Assembly: GCF_900110345.1 (NCBI RefSeq)
Contig: NZ_FODJ01000014.1
Coordinates: 1-64,000 of the forward strand
DNA: 64,000 nt
Origin: Amphibacillus marinus
GTDB taxonomy: Bacteria > Bacillota > Bacilli > Bacillales > Amphibacillaceae
Reading direction: 5' to 3'
This document shows, in pieces, positions 37,972 through 46,969 of the stretch. The notes under the pieces are model-generated. The model was not told where the DNA came from. It did not search any database and saw only the letters and a list, made by a program, of their open reading frames with translations. The translations under genes and the position numbers were made by a program. Each line of letters opens with the position of its first letter. The stretch's first letter is position 1.

Positions 37972-38010
37972 AAGAGCCTTGAAGTACTGATAAATCAATA
38001 CTTTCAAGAC
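37972..38010 (-). terminator. rpsD terminator
   Basis: On the minus strand CTTGAAAGTA pairs with TACTTCAAG, with an inner TGAT/ATCA stem, then GGCTCTTTTC. Confidence 0.7.
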
Positions 38011-38041
38011 CCTTAATGTTATTATTTGCGTCCCAACTTCC

Positions 38042-38644
38042 TTAACGTGAGTACCACTCAACAATAAGTGCTTCGTTAATTTCAGCAGGTAATTCAGTAC
38101 GCTCTGGGTAGCGTGAGTAAGTTCCTTCAAGCTTGTCAGCGTCAAAAGTTAAGTACTCAGGTACAAAAGCGTTAGCTTCGATTGCGTCTGCAACGATGGT
38201 AAGCTTCAGTGACTTTTCGCGTAGACCAATTGATTGACCTGGTTTTACACTGTATGAAGGGATGTCAACGCGACTTCCATCCACAGTAACGTGACCATGG
38301 TTAACTAATTGACGTGCTTGACGACGAGTACGCGCAAGACCTAAACGGTAAACAAGGTTATCAAGACGTGATTCAAGAAGAACCATGAAGTTTTCACCGT
38401 GTACCCCTTTTAATTTAGCAGCTTTTTCAAATAAGTTGCTGAATTGGCGCTCGTTTACACCATACATGAAGCGAAGCTTTTGCTTCTCTTGTAATTGTAA
38501 ACCGTATTCTGAAAGCTTTCTACGTTGGTTTGGACCATGTTGTCCAGGAGCGTAAGGGCGCTTATCTAATTCCTTACCTGAACCAGTTAATGAAATACCG
38601 AGACGACGAGACTTTTTCCATACAGGACCTGTATAGCGAGCCAT
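38042..38644 (-). CDS. rpsD: 30S ribosomal protein S4
   Basis: A 200-residue primary 16S rRNA-binding protein. The N-terminus is [20 protein letters not shown], followed by [19 protein letters not shown]. The S4 RNA-binding domain reads [20 protein letters not shown], then NHGHVTVDG. It is monocistronic, as in B. subtilis, with its own long leader and terminator. AAAGGAGAG precedes the start. S4 represses its own leader in Bacillus. Confidence 0.98.
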   Translation of the reverse strand: MARYTGPVWKKSRRLGISLTGSGKELDKRPYAPGQHGPNQRRKLSEYGLQLQEKQKLRFMYGVNERQFSNLFEKAAKLKGVHGENFMVLLESRLDNLVYRLGLARTRRQARQLVNHGHVTVDGSRVDIPSYSVKPGQSIGLREKSLKLTIVADAIEANAFVPEYLTFDADKLEGTYSRYPERTELPAEINEALIVEWYSR

Positions 38645-38827
38645 AGTGCATTCTCTCCTTTATAAGTAAGATTTTCGCATAAAACAAGATATCGTGTTCC
38701 GTGTTCGCTTGCCATTTTGTTTTCATGTACCATCGCTCCAGCAGCAGAGAGTTACACGATACACCTTACACATTGTAAGGAACAGAATGAACAATCGGTG
38801 GTTCACAAAGGCTACCTTTTTTACACA
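38645..38827 (-). promoter_or_regulatory. rpsD leader, likely S4 autoregulatory RNA
   Basis: About 183 nt of non-coding transcript lie between the predicted start (near 38827) and rpsD. B. subtilis rpsD has a long leader that S4 binds to repress its own translation. GTGTAACTC- and TTACAC-type complementary pieces suggest folding, but I have not established a full structure. Confidence 0.55.
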
Positions 38828-38833
38828 AAGTCT

Positions 38834-38862
38834 ATTATATAATTACCAAGCCTTAAAGTCAA
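38834..38862 (-). promoter_or_regulatory. rpsD promoter
   Basis: On the minus strand TTGACT (38862-38857), a 17-nt spacer and a perfect TATAAT (38839-38834). It is one of the best sigma-A promoters in the window. Confidence 0.85.
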
Positions 38863-39205
38863 TACAATTCTAGCTATATTTACGGTTTAAGAAAGTGTAT
38901 GTGGTATATAGGTAACTATAATCATGCTTGTTAGAATTAAAATTGCACTTGAAAAGCCAAATTGGAAATGAATTAGCATTTAAAAGCACAATACTGCACT
39001 TCCGTCATCCTTGTAAGTGCACACAATGATAATTAGTAATTATTGTCGAAAAAAAGAGTAAAAAGTCATTGTTGTGGTGATGATAATGTAATTTGTCTTA
39101 TAAGTATAATTTACTATGGTTTTGGTAGGCAATTAGAAGTAATTCAGTTATAATAAAAAAGAAATACGTTTAATAATTATCCTAATATGATAGGTGGAAA
39201 TATTG

Positions 39206-41059
39206 ATGAAGCCATACATCTTCAATCATAATCGTCATTCATTCGTCCATGATCAAAGTGGGTATTATCATAAAAGTGAATCATTAGATATTATTCTGAA
39301 CCAATTAAAATTGCTATGTAAAGTGGAGGCAGTGGCTTTATTTTTATATGACTCTTGGACTGATCGCTATAAGCTCACAAAGATTGTCTGTGAGACATCG
39401 ATACTACCTGTTCAGTCCTTGGATCAGCAGATTGTTAATCGTTTAAATCAATATCAGGGCATAATAACTGAACCCGCATCTTCTATAGTAAAAGGAAGAA
39501 CGAGCAGTGTACACTGTGTTGGGCTGTTTAACCAAGGGTTCATGCACGGTGTCCTTGTTTTTTTTCAACCAACTAATTATCAACCTTCAGATAAGCAAAA
39601 ACAATTGCTATTAAAACAAGCAGATAATCTTAATCAAATTTTAATCGAGTTATCAAATACTTATCATGCGATTGAACAAGCAAATAAGTATGAATTTATT
39701 TATAACGTGACACAAGAGTTTCATTCGTCGATGAACCCAAAGGATGTTCTAAGTGAAATTATTAATACAATTGCATCTATTTATCCAAAGTTCAAATGTT
39801 ATTTATTTCTGTCAAAAGATTTTCAAGGCGATCAGGATTTACCTGTTAGAGAGTTAATTTACAATGAGCAATATGCAGATAAAGCAAGTGTTCAAGCCTT
39901 TCTTACTGGAGAAGTAAAGGTTGTTGTTAAGTCGCGAGAGAGCAAGATTACCTTATATGCGCCGTTAAATGGCAAGCAAGGCATTTATGGGGTATTACAG
40001 CTGACGGCCTATGATGTTGAACAGATACCTAATGAAGATATTGAATTTATTCAGATTTTAGCTAATACAGGTGGAAATGCTTTAGAAAATGCTCAGCTCT
40101 ATCAGCAATCAAATCAGTTTATTCAAGATTTGCAGCTTATTAATAGCTTTGTTCATGAGCTTAATAAGCTAAAGCGATTATCAGATGTAGCATCATTTAT
40201 GAAAAATCAATTTATCCAATCATTCAGTGCAGACGAGCTGGGATTTCTACAGTTTAATTCTATCGGTAACTTCGAAGTGAACACAGAATCAACTCGCTTT
40301 TTTTTAGAACAGGGTATTCCATGTGAGCTAACAGAGCCTCTCCACGAAGTGAGTAAGACGACGGAGCCGATATTTATTGGAGATGTTGGTCAGACAGCCG
40401 ATTTTTCCTTTCGTTCAGTTGTGCTGTTACCAATGGTTCAATCAAATCAAATCATCGGCTTAGTTATTTTGCTACATAAGAACCCTTACTACTTCTCATT
40501 TGATCAATTTAAATTAATGAAATCACTCATTCAGCATGCTACCTTAGCTTTTAGTAATATTATTTTAAAAGAACAGCTTGAGAAAGCGGTTATTACTGAC
40601 TATTTAACCAAGCTTTTTTCGAGAAAGTATTTAGATGAGAAATGCAGTGAGCATTTAAGGCGGGATCACGAGGGGGTTTTTATTTTAATTGACCTAGATG
40701 ACTTTAAAAAGGTAAATGATAGTTATGGTCATGACGTTGGAGATACCATATTAATTCAGGTTTCAAACGTCATTCGCCGAGAGATTGATGGGAAAGGCTT
40801 TGCAGCAAGGTGGGGGGGAGAGGAGCTTGCTATTTATCTACCCACAGCTACCTATGAGCAAGGCGAGCATTTTGCCGAAAGGTTACGCCATCTCATTGAG
40901 CATACTACAGAACCATCCGTTACGGCTTCCATTGGAGTAACACATTGGAAAGAATCGATGGACATAAGTTTAATAAAGTTATTCGACAAGACTGATCAAG
41001 CCTTGTATCAAGCCAAGCGTGCAGGGAAAAATCAATTACAATATAGTATACTTAGCTAA
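39206..41059 (+). CDS. dgcP: Diguanylate cyclase DgcP (YtrP), GAF plus GGDEF
   Basis: A 617-residue soluble c-di-GMP synthase. Roughly residues 20-460 contain GAF-like sensory domains (AVALFLYDSWTDRY; KCYLFLSKDF; IQILANTGGNALENAQLY). The C-terminal GGDEF domain has ILIDLDDFKKVNDSYGHDVGD and an intact active-site GGEEL (about 537-541), so it should be catalytic. I see no exact RxxD inhibitory site at the usual spacing; REID lies 8 residues before GGEEL. The start at ATG 39206 has AGGTGG 8 nt upstream. In B. subtilis ytrP/dgcP also follows rpsD. Product likely feeds motility and biofilm control. Confidence 0.92.
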   Translation: MKPYIFNHNRHSFVHDQSGYYHKSESLDIILNQLKLLCKVEAVALFLYDSWTDRYKLTKIVCETSILPVQSLDQQIVNRLNQYQGIITEPASSIVKGRTSSVHCVGLFNQGFMHGVLVFFQPTNYQPSDKQKQLLLKQADNLNQILIELSNTYHAIEQANKYEFIYNVTQEFHSSMNPKDVLSEIINTIASIYPKFKCYLFLSKDFQGDQDLPVRELIYNEQYADKASVQAFLTGEVKVVVKSRESKITLYAPLNGKQGIYGVLQLTAYDVEQIPNEDIEFIQILANTGGNALENAQLYQQSNQFIQDLQLINSFVHELNKLKRLSDVASFMKNQFIQSFSADELGFLQFNSIGNFEVNTESTRFFLEQGIPCELTEPLHEVSKTTEPIFIGDVGQTADFSFRSVVLLPMVQSNQIIGLVILLHKNPYYFSFDQFKLMKSLIQHATLAFSNIILKEQLEKAVITDYLTKLFSRKYLDEKCSEHLRRDHEGVFILIDLDDFKKVNDSYGHDVGDTILIQVSNVIRREIDGKGFAARWGGEELAIYLPTATYEQGEHFAERLRHLIEHTTEPSVTASIGVTHWKESMDISLIKLFDKTDQALYQAKRAGKNQLQYSILS

Positions 41060-41077
41060 AAATGTTGATAAAATGAT

Positions 41078-41110
41078 AAATCACGTGCCCAAGGAGCACG
41101 TGATTTGTTG
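41078..41110. terminator. bidirectional terminator, dgcP / fRMsr
   Basis: AAATCACGTGC (41078-41088) pairs with GCACGTGATTT (41096-41106), between convergent genes. Confidence 0.7.
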
Positions 41111-41126
41111 TGTTCTTATTAATTTA

Positions 41127-41606
41127 TCATAGATAACCTTCGAGAACGTTAACAAAAGCTTGTAAGTTCTCCTCATCAATTTGATCAAAGCGATTCTTAA
41201 TAGGACTATCAATGTCGAGTACGCCGATTACTTGGTCATCTTTGAAAACCGGAATTACAATTTCCGATTGACTGGCTGCATCGCATGCAATATGTCCAGG
41301 GAAGGCATGAACATCGGCAACGCGCTTTGTTTGCTGTTCACTAACAGCTGTTCCACAGACACCCTTGCCAACCTCAATTCTGACACAAGCAGGGAGTCCT
41401 TGAAATGGGCCAAGCACAAGCTGATTATCTTTTAATAAATAGAATCCGACCCAATTCACGTCAGTTAGAAACTGATTAAGTAATGCAGCACTATTGGACA
41501 GATTAGCAATAACGTCTGATTCGTCCTCAATTAACGCTTTGAGCTGCTTAAACAAAAGCGAGTAACTTTTGCCTCTATTTGTATCATATTGTTCTGGTTC
41601 AAACAC
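41127..41606 (-). CDS. msrC: Free methionine-(R)-sulfoxide reductase (GAF type)
   Basis: A 159-residue single GAF-domain enzyme that repairs free Met-R-sulfoxide. The three catalytic cysteines are C74 (LPACVRI), C84 (KGVCGTA) and C108 (HIACDA). Their 10 and 24 residue spacing equals that of E. coli fRMsr (C84, C94, C118). The C-terminus has GVLDIDSP. It matches YtsP of B. subtilis by position. Electrons come from thioredoxin in relatives. It is convergent with dgcP. Confidence 0.93.
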   Translation of the reverse strand: MFEPEQYDTNRGKSYSLLFKQLKALIEDESDVIANLSNSAALLNQFLTDVNWVGFYLLKDNQLVLGPFQGLPACVRIEVGKGVCGTAVSEQQTKRVADVHAFPGHIACDAASQSEIVIPVFKDDQVIGVLDIDSPIKNRFDQIDEENLQAFVNVLEGYL

Positions 41607-41913
41607 AACTTATTCCCCCTATAATGCGTTTAGTATTTGGATAATTATATCGTTGTTTAAGTGTTGATGCAATGAAGGATACTTAAGAGCACAAAAGTTT
41701 CTAAAAGTAACATTTGATTAGGTATAAAGTATAAAAAATGTCAAAGAACGAATTAATTTGATTTTATTTAGCAAAAAAGCATAGGTTCATGGTATGATAA
41801 GAATAATCTTTACATTTTATATATATGAAATAAATACATATGGGTAAAACGGTTTTTTATTTAAAAATGACTTATTGATTAAGTATAGATTAAAAAGGTT
41901 GAGGGGGATTTAC
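41607..41913. other. 307-nt divergent region upstream of ezrA and msrC
   Basis: It is AT-rich and separates the divergent msrC and ezrA starts, so it must hold two promoters. I can point to no clear -35/-10 pair. No ORF is supported. Confidence 0.4.
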
Positions 41914-43608
41914 ATGGCAGCTTATATTATTGGATTTATTATTGTTGTCATCGTTATGATCACAATTGGTTTAATCCTAAGAAAAAGAATATATGACCGC
42001 GTGGACAAGCTTGAGGCATGGAAGATGGACATCATGAATCGTAATGTGTCGGCTGAGCTTCAGAGGATTAAGACGCTACGCCTTTCTGGAGAAACCCAGG
42101 AGAAGTTTGAGTCATGGAAATCAACTTGGGATCGGATCTTGACGCGTGATCTTCCTGACATTGAAGAATTTCTCTTTGATGCAGAGGAGGCAGCAGATCG
42201 CTTTCGAATGCCTTCTGCGAAAAAGAACCTTGCGCAAGTTGAAGCGACCTTAAATAGCTCAGAGCAGACGATTAAAGATATGTTTGCCGAATTAGAGGAG
42301 TTACTTGACTCAGAAAAACAAAGTCGTAAAGAGCTAGATACTGTCATTCCGCAAATTAAGGAGTTACGCCATCTTCTACTTGAAGGTAGTCATTTATTTG
42401 ATAAGGCTGTAAAAAGGTTTGAACAAGAAATTCAGGCTCAACAAGAAGAACTGGATTTGTTTTATCAAGAAAGTGATGAAGGCAATTATTATGAAGCGCG
42501 TAAGATTGTTGATCGTGTCAAAGAGGCGATTAAGGATTTAGCTATTCGAATGGAAGCTTTTCCAGTTATTTATAAGAAGGTAAAAAAAGAATTGCCTGAT
42601 AAAATTAATGAGCTCCGTAATGGAATTATCGAAATGAAAACGGCTGGTTTTCATATTAATGATCAGGATTTTTTACGAGAGCTAGACAATTTTAATGAAC
42701 AGGTCACTGGATATGTTGCCAAGCTTGAGCGCGAAGATGATCAATCAATTTATGAATTTGTTGAGATAGTTGAAGAACGGATTCAGGAGGTATATAACGT
42801 GCTTGAAAGAGAGGCAAAGGCAAAGGCCTATGTTGAGAAGCACATTGACCGTTTAGCTGATCAACTCTTAGCTGAAGTTAAAGAGTTTCAAAAAACAGAT
42901 GCTGAGGTTACAGAACTTCAAAAAACTTACTACCTTGAAGGTAGCGATTTAGAGCTTTACGATAATCTTAAAAAATGGATTCATCAACTAGAACGACATT
43001 CAGAGGATATTATCAGTAATTTAGAGGAAGGTAAGCAAACTTACGTTGGTCTAAAGGACCAATTAGAAAGCAGCTTCCAGGATATTGAGAAATTACAGGA
43101 ATCACACCATGAATTTAAGGATCAGGTTAGAACCATTCGTAAAGACGAATTGGTAGCGAAAGAGCAGATTCAAGTCTTACAGCAGCAGTTACAAGAGACA
43201 AATCGACAGTTGAAAAAAAGTAATCTCCCAGGTGTCCCTTCTTTTGTATGGAACCAACTCGATGAGGCTACGGTAAATAGTGGTAAGGTTAATGAGAAAT
43301 TAAATGAACAGCCATTAGATATGGGGCAGGTTAATCATGCATTAGAGCAAGCAACTTCATCAGTAGAAGCACTATTAGCACAAACAGAACAGATGATAGA
43401 ACAAGCTTATTTAGTAGAACGTGTTATTCAGTACGGCAATCGTTATCGAAGTCAATACCCTGTCCTGGCTGGAAAGCTACTTGAGGCGGAGAAGTTATTC
43501 CGTGACTATCATTATGAGCAAGCATTAGAATTAGCAGCCGAGACTTTAGAAGAAGTTGAACCTGGAGCATTGTCAAAGCTTGAGTTGCGCATTAAAGTTC
43601 CAAGCTAG
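41914..43608 (+). CDS. ezrA: Septation ring regulator EzrA
   Basis: A 564-residue protein with one N-terminal membrane helix (AAYIIGFIIVVIVMITIGLI) and a cytosolic spectrin-like coiled-coil arch of about 530 residues. It restrains FtsZ polymerisation at the wrong sites and helps place PBP1 at the septum. The start at ATG 41914 has GAGGGGG 6 nt upstream; the longer frame from 41875 lacks a site. Length matches B. subtilis EzrA (562). Confidence 0.94.
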   Translation: MAAYIIGFIIVVIVMITIGLILRKRIYDRVDKLEAWKMDIMNRNVSAELQRIKTLRLSGETQEKFESWKSTWDRILTRDLPDIEEFLFDAEEAADRFRMPSAKKNLAQVEATLNSSEQTIKDMFAELEELLDSEKQSRKELDTVIPQIKELRHLLLEGSHLFDKAVKRFEQEIQAQQEELDLFYQESDEGNYYEARKIVDRVKEAIKDLAIRMEAFPVIYKKVKKELPDKINELRNGIIEMKTAGFHINDQDFLRELDNFNEQVTGYVAKLEREDDQSIYEFVEIVEERIQEVYNVLEREAKAKAYVEKHIDRLADQLLAEVKEFQKTDAEVTELQKTYYLEGSDLELYDNLKKWIHQLERHSEDIISNLEEGKQTYVGLKDQLESSFQDIEKLQESHHEFKDQVRTIRKDELVAKEQIQVLQQQLQETNRQLKKSNLPGVPSFVWNQLDEATVNSGKVNEKLNEQPLDMGQVNHALEQATSSVEALLAQTEQMIEQAYLVERVIQYGNRYRSQYPVLAGKLLEAEKLFRDYHYEQALELAAETLEEVEPGALSKLELRIKVPS

Positions 43609-43624
43609 TAGGGGGGGATTTTTC

Positions 43625-43915
43625 GTGAAATTAAAATTATTTACAATAGCTAGTGTGACAATCTTAGCTTTAATCGTCTGGGGAACACTATTCTTTTTTC
43701 TTGTTCAGAATCATGATTTGTCGGCTTCAGAAGATGTAGACAACTCTGTTGACAAAGCCATTCATTTATCTGAAAAGCAAACAAATGAAGTAGCGAGTGA
43801 TGATGAGCGAATTACCAATGAGAAAATAAGGGCTGCTCAGCTTGTACTTGACCAATATAGAAATCAAAGCTCAGTTTCAATAGAGCAGCTATTAACCGCT
43901 CTTGGTTTAGATTAA
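43625..43915 (+). CDS. Small membrane-anchored protein of unknown function
   Basis: A 96-residue protein, GTG start with GGGGGG about 8 nt upstream. It has one N-terminal helix (LFTIASVTILALIVWGTLFF), an acidic linker and a helical C-terminus (RAAQLVLDQYRNQSSVSIEQ). It starts 16 nt after ezrA and is followed by a terminator, so it is the second gene of an ezrA operon. I recognise no family; a division-related role is only positional. Confidence 0.7.
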   Translation: MKLKLFTIASVTILALIVWGTLFFFLVQNHDLSASEDVDNSVDKAIHLSEKQTNEVASDDERITNEKIRAAQLVLDQYRNQSSVSIEQLLTALGLD

Positions 43916-43945
43916 AAATCCCAACGTAAGGTTTGGGATTTTTTA
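43914..43945 (+). terminator. ezrA operon terminator
   Basis: AAAAATCCCAA (43914-43924) pairs with TTGGGATTTTT (43933-43943). Confidence 0.8.
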
Positions 43946-44051
43946 TTTGAGTAAAAAAACTTTACTGCTGAAAAAGTCTCGGTAAATAAACTTTTCGCAA
44001 AAAAATATGTTAAAATAGGGCAGTGAAAAACTAACTTAGAGGAGCATGGAA

Positions 44052-45182
44052 ATGATCTACTTTGATAATAGTGCGACAACAAAACCGCTACAAGAGGTTC
44101 TTGAAAGCTTTCACACTGTTTCAGAATCCTATTATGGAAATGCATCATCCGTGCACAGATTAGGATTAGAGGCTAGCAGAATATTAAGAAAAGCTCATGA
44201 ACAAGCAGGTTTACTATTAAATGTGAATCCTGAAGAAATTATTTTTACCTCTGGTGGTACCGAGGGGAATAATTTAGCAATTAAAGGAATTGCTTATGCT
44301 TATCAAAGTAGAGGAAAACATATTATTACCTCTAAGATCGAACACCCGTCTGTGTTAGTAGCGTGTGAATTCCTTGCTACTCAAGGATTTGAGATAACCT
44401 ATTTACCTGTTGATCAAACAGGAGTTGTTAAAGTCGATGATATAAAAGCAGCCTTAAGAGAAGATACCATTTTAGTTAGTATCATGCACGTTAATAATGA
44501 ACTTGGCACGATTCAGCCGATTAAAGAAATTGGTGCTTTGTTAAGTGATCGTAGATATACATTCTTTCATGTCGATGATGTTCAAGGCTTTGGGAAGGTA
44601 AAGCTTGAACTAAAAGACAATGGAATTGACTTATATACACTTTCAGGACATAAAATTCATGGCTTGAAGGGAACGGGCTTGCTTTATGTGAAAAAACAGG
44701 TGAGGCTGGCACCGTTATTTCATGGTGGAGGTCAGCAATTTGAGCGACGCTCTGGGACAGAGAATTTGCCAGGAATTGTGTCACTTGTTAAAGCAATGCG
44801 GGTTGTAACAGAATACCACCTTCATCATGCTGAGCACATTCAGCAGTTAAATAATAAGCTAAGACTTGAATTAAGTCATTTTCCAGAAGTGGTTATCAAT
44901 ACCATTGAGGATCAGGCGCCACATATTCTTAATTTTTCAATACCAGGATTTAAACCAGAAGTTATCCTGCATGCATTGACTGAGCGAAATATTTTTGTCT
45001 CGACTAAATCAGCCTGTTCATCAAAGAAACCAGATGAAAGTGCTGTCTTAAGCGCGATTCAATTGCCAAGAGCTCAAAGTACATCGGCGATTCGCGTAAG
45101 TTTTTCTTATCATAATAATGAGGGTGAAGTTGAATTATTTGCACGGGTACTTAAGAAAATTTTAAAAGACTTAAAAAAGTAA
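44052..45182 (+). CDS. nifZ: Cysteine desulfurase NifZ (IscS-like)
   Basis: A 376-residue PLP enzyme that moves Cys sulfur to a carrier protein. It starts MIYFDNSATTK, has the PLP Lys at K201 (SGHKIHGLKG) and the active-site Cys at C322 (TKSACSSKK). It is immediately upstream of thiI, its likely sulfur acceptor for 4-thiouridine in tRNA. The start at ATG 44052 has GAGGAG 7 nt upstream; ATG 44046 is too close. Confidence 0.93.
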   Translation: MIYFDNSATTKPLQEVLESFHTVSESYYGNASSVHRLGLEASRILRKAHEQAGLLLNVNPEEIIFTSGGTEGNNLAIKGIAYAYQSRGKHIITSKIEHPSVLVACEFLATQGFEITYLPVDQTGVVKVDDIKAALREDTILVSIMHVNNELGTIQPIKEIGALLSDRRYTFFHVDDVQGFGKVKLELKDNGIDLYTLSGHKIHGLKGTGLLYVKKQVRLAPLFHGGGQQFERRSGTENLPGIVSLVKAMRVVTEYHLHHAEHIQQLNNKLRLELSHFPEVVINTIEDQAPHILNFSIPGFKPEVILHALTERNIFVSTKSACSSKKPDESAVLSAIQLPRAQSTSAIRVSFSYHNNEGEVELFARVLKKILKDLKK

Positions 45183-45196
45183 TGGGGTAAACAATA

Positions 45197-46399
45197 ATGC
45201 TATATGATCACATTTTAATTCGTTATGGTGAACTATCACTTAAAGGTAAGAATCGCAAGGTTTTTATTTACCAGTTACATGAAAATGTAAAGATGAAGCT
45301 CAAAGATTTTACTAATATTAAAGTTAGTAGTGCGCGCGATCGGATGACGATCTTGCTTAATGGCGAGGATCCGAATGCAATTATGCCAATCTGTCAACAA
45401 ATCTTTGGTATTCAAAGCCTTAGCTTAGCAATTAAAATCGATAATACTGAAGAAGCGATTAAGGAAGCTGCTTTATTTACATTGACAAATGTTAAAGGCG
45501 CTAAAACCTTCAAAGTGACGACTCGAAGAGCCAATAAAGACTTTCCAATTGGTTCTCAGCAATTCAATCACCATGTTGGGACACATTTGCTTGTTAATAC
45601 TGAGGCATTTACTGTTAATGTCCACGAACCTGATGTCGAAATTCACATTGATATTCGTAAAGATGCCACCTACATTACCTCGGAACGCATTGCTGGTGCT
45701 GGGGGCTTACCAGTGGGTACTTCAGGAAAAAGCTTACTACTCCTATCGGGTGGCATCGACAGTCCAGTTGCCGGTTATTTAGCAATGCAACGTGGTGTTC
45801 GCCTTGAGGCCATTCACTTTCATTCACCACCGTACACGAGTGAGGCGGCAAAACAGAAAGTGTTAGACCTAGCCGCTAGGCTAGCGCAATTCGGACATGA
45901 TGTTAATGTTCATATCGTTCCGTTCACTGCTATGCAACAAAAGATTCATCGTGAAATTCCTAATGGTTATTCGATGACAGTCATGCGAAGAATGATGCTT
46001 AAAATTAGTGAAATAATTGCAGAGCGTAATAAAATCTTGTCCATTACAACTGGTGAAAACTTGGGTCAAGTTGCCAGCCAAACGATGGAAAGTATGCACG
46101 CCATTAATGCTGTAACAAATTATCCAGTGCTAAGACCTTTAGTCACATTAGATAAAAACAATATTATTAAAATAGCGCAAGAAATTAATACTTATGAAAT
46201 TTCAATTCGTCCATTCGAGGATTGCTGTACTGTTTTTGTACCTAAAGCGCCAAAGACAAAACCAAAAAAAGAGAAGGTTGAGCAGCTCGAACAACAGCTA
46301 GATCTGACGAGAGAATTAGAAGAACTACTAGATAATACTTTGGTGGTAAAAGTTTCAAGCGTACAATCAAAGCAAGATGAATTTGAAGATTTGTTCTAA
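45197..46399 (+). CDS. thiI: tRNA 4-thiouridine synthase ThiI (short form)
   Basis: A 400-residue enzyme thiolating U8 of tRNA. It has an N-terminal ferredoxin-like plus THUMP region (HILIRYGELSLKGKNR), then a PP-loop ATPase with SGGID at 184-188. The persulfide-linked Cys region is DCCTVFVPKAPKTKPK. It ends without the rhodanese domain found in E. coli ThiI. That makes it dependent on the adjacent desulfurase, as in B. subtilis NifZ-ThiI. It follows nifZ after 14 nt. Confidence 0.95.
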   Translation: MLYDHILIRYGELSLKGKNRKVFIYQLHENVKMKLKDFTNIKVSSARDRMTILLNGEDPNAIMPICQQIFGIQSLSLAIKIDNTEEAIKEAALFTLTNVKGAKTFKVTTRRANKDFPIGSQQFNHHVGTHLLVNTEAFTVNVHEPDVEIHIDIRKDATYITSERIAGAGGLPVGTSGKSLLLLSGGIDSPVAGYLAMQRGVRLEAIHFHSPPYTSEAAKQKVLDLAARLAQFGHDVNVHIVPFTAMQQKIHREIPNGYSMTVMRRMMLKISEIIAERNKILSITTGENLGQVASQTMESMHAINAVTNYPVLRPLVTLDKNNIIKIAQEINTYEISIRPFEDCCTVFVPKAPKTKPKKEKVEQLEQQLDLTRELEELLDNTLVVKVSSVQSKQDEFEDLF

Positions 46400-46504
46400 C
46401 TAAATAAGCATAAAGCCATAAGATCACCGCTTTTAGCGCTATTTTAATTTAAATTTTGTCCGGTAAACTAAGGCTCAATTTGTAACAACTACCAGTTTTT
46501 TTTT

Positions 46505-46534
46505 TGTATGATAACCTCTATTCTGCACATTCTA
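46505..46534 (+). promoter_or_regulatory. sigma-G/sigma-F-type promoter of sspA
   Basis: TGTATG (46505-46510), a 17-nt spacer and CATTCTA (46528-46534) fit the forespore consensus (TGHATR, CATWHTA). It lies 32 nt before the spore-protein start. Confidence 0.7.
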
Positions 46535-46565
46535 GTAATGTATTAAGGAGGAGGTGAAAACAGAC

Positions 46566-46763
46566 ATGGCAAACAGTAGCAATCAATTAGTAGTGCCAGG
46601 CGTAAGTCAAGCACTTGACCAAATGAAATATGAAATCGCTCAAGAATTTGGTGTTAATCTTGGCCCAGATACAACTTCACGTGCAAACGGTTCTGTTGGT
46701 GGTGAGATCACTAAACGACTAGTGCAAATGGCAGAACAACAATTAGGTGGACAATCACACTAA
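46566..46763 (+). CDS. sspA: Alpha/beta-type small acid-soluble spore protein
   Basis: A 65-residue DNA-coating spore protein. It has [20 protein letters not shown], the GPR-protease cleavage region YEIAQEFGV, and the C-terminal [18 protein letters not shown] helix. These proteins saturate spore DNA and protect it from UV and heat. AGGAGGAGGTG is a very strong ribosome site; ATG 46566 is chosen over the earlier frame start. It shows that the organism forms endospores. Confidence 0.97.
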   Translation: MANSSNQLVVPGVSQALDQMKYEIAQEFGVNLGPDTTSRANGSVGGEITKRLVQMAEQQLGGQSH

Positions 46764-46857
46764 TAACCAGATTAAAAAAGGAAGCATAGATTAAATCGTC
46801 AACGCTGTTTACGATCCTTCTAGTTTTCCCAAGTAATTTAATCAAACACATTGATAA

Positions 46858-46893
46858 AAGGGGTAGTGCTAACTAAAGCACTACTCTTTTCTT
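46858..46893 (+). terminator. sspA terminator
   Basis: GGGGTAGTGCT pairs with AGCACTACTC around AACTAA, then TTTTCTTTTTG. Confidence 0.75.
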
Positions 46894-46969
46894 TTTGTGC
46901 TTTTTTTGTTATTTTTTATGGTAACAAGTTAACTAAGGTAGATACATATTAAGTGGGAGTTGGAAAAGC

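Larger units (their letters stand above)
37643..38041. other. 399-nt gap before rpsD
   Basis: It contains the MazG-like gene's terminator (37650-37674) and the rpsD terminator (37972-38010). Between them I see no supported gene. A 60-codon plus-strand ORF at 37834 lacks a ribosome site and overlaps the rpsD terminator. Confidence 0.5.

Noticed and set aside
37834-38016. 60-codon ORF before rpsD
   Set aside because: No ribosome site; its end runs through the rpsD terminator hairpin.
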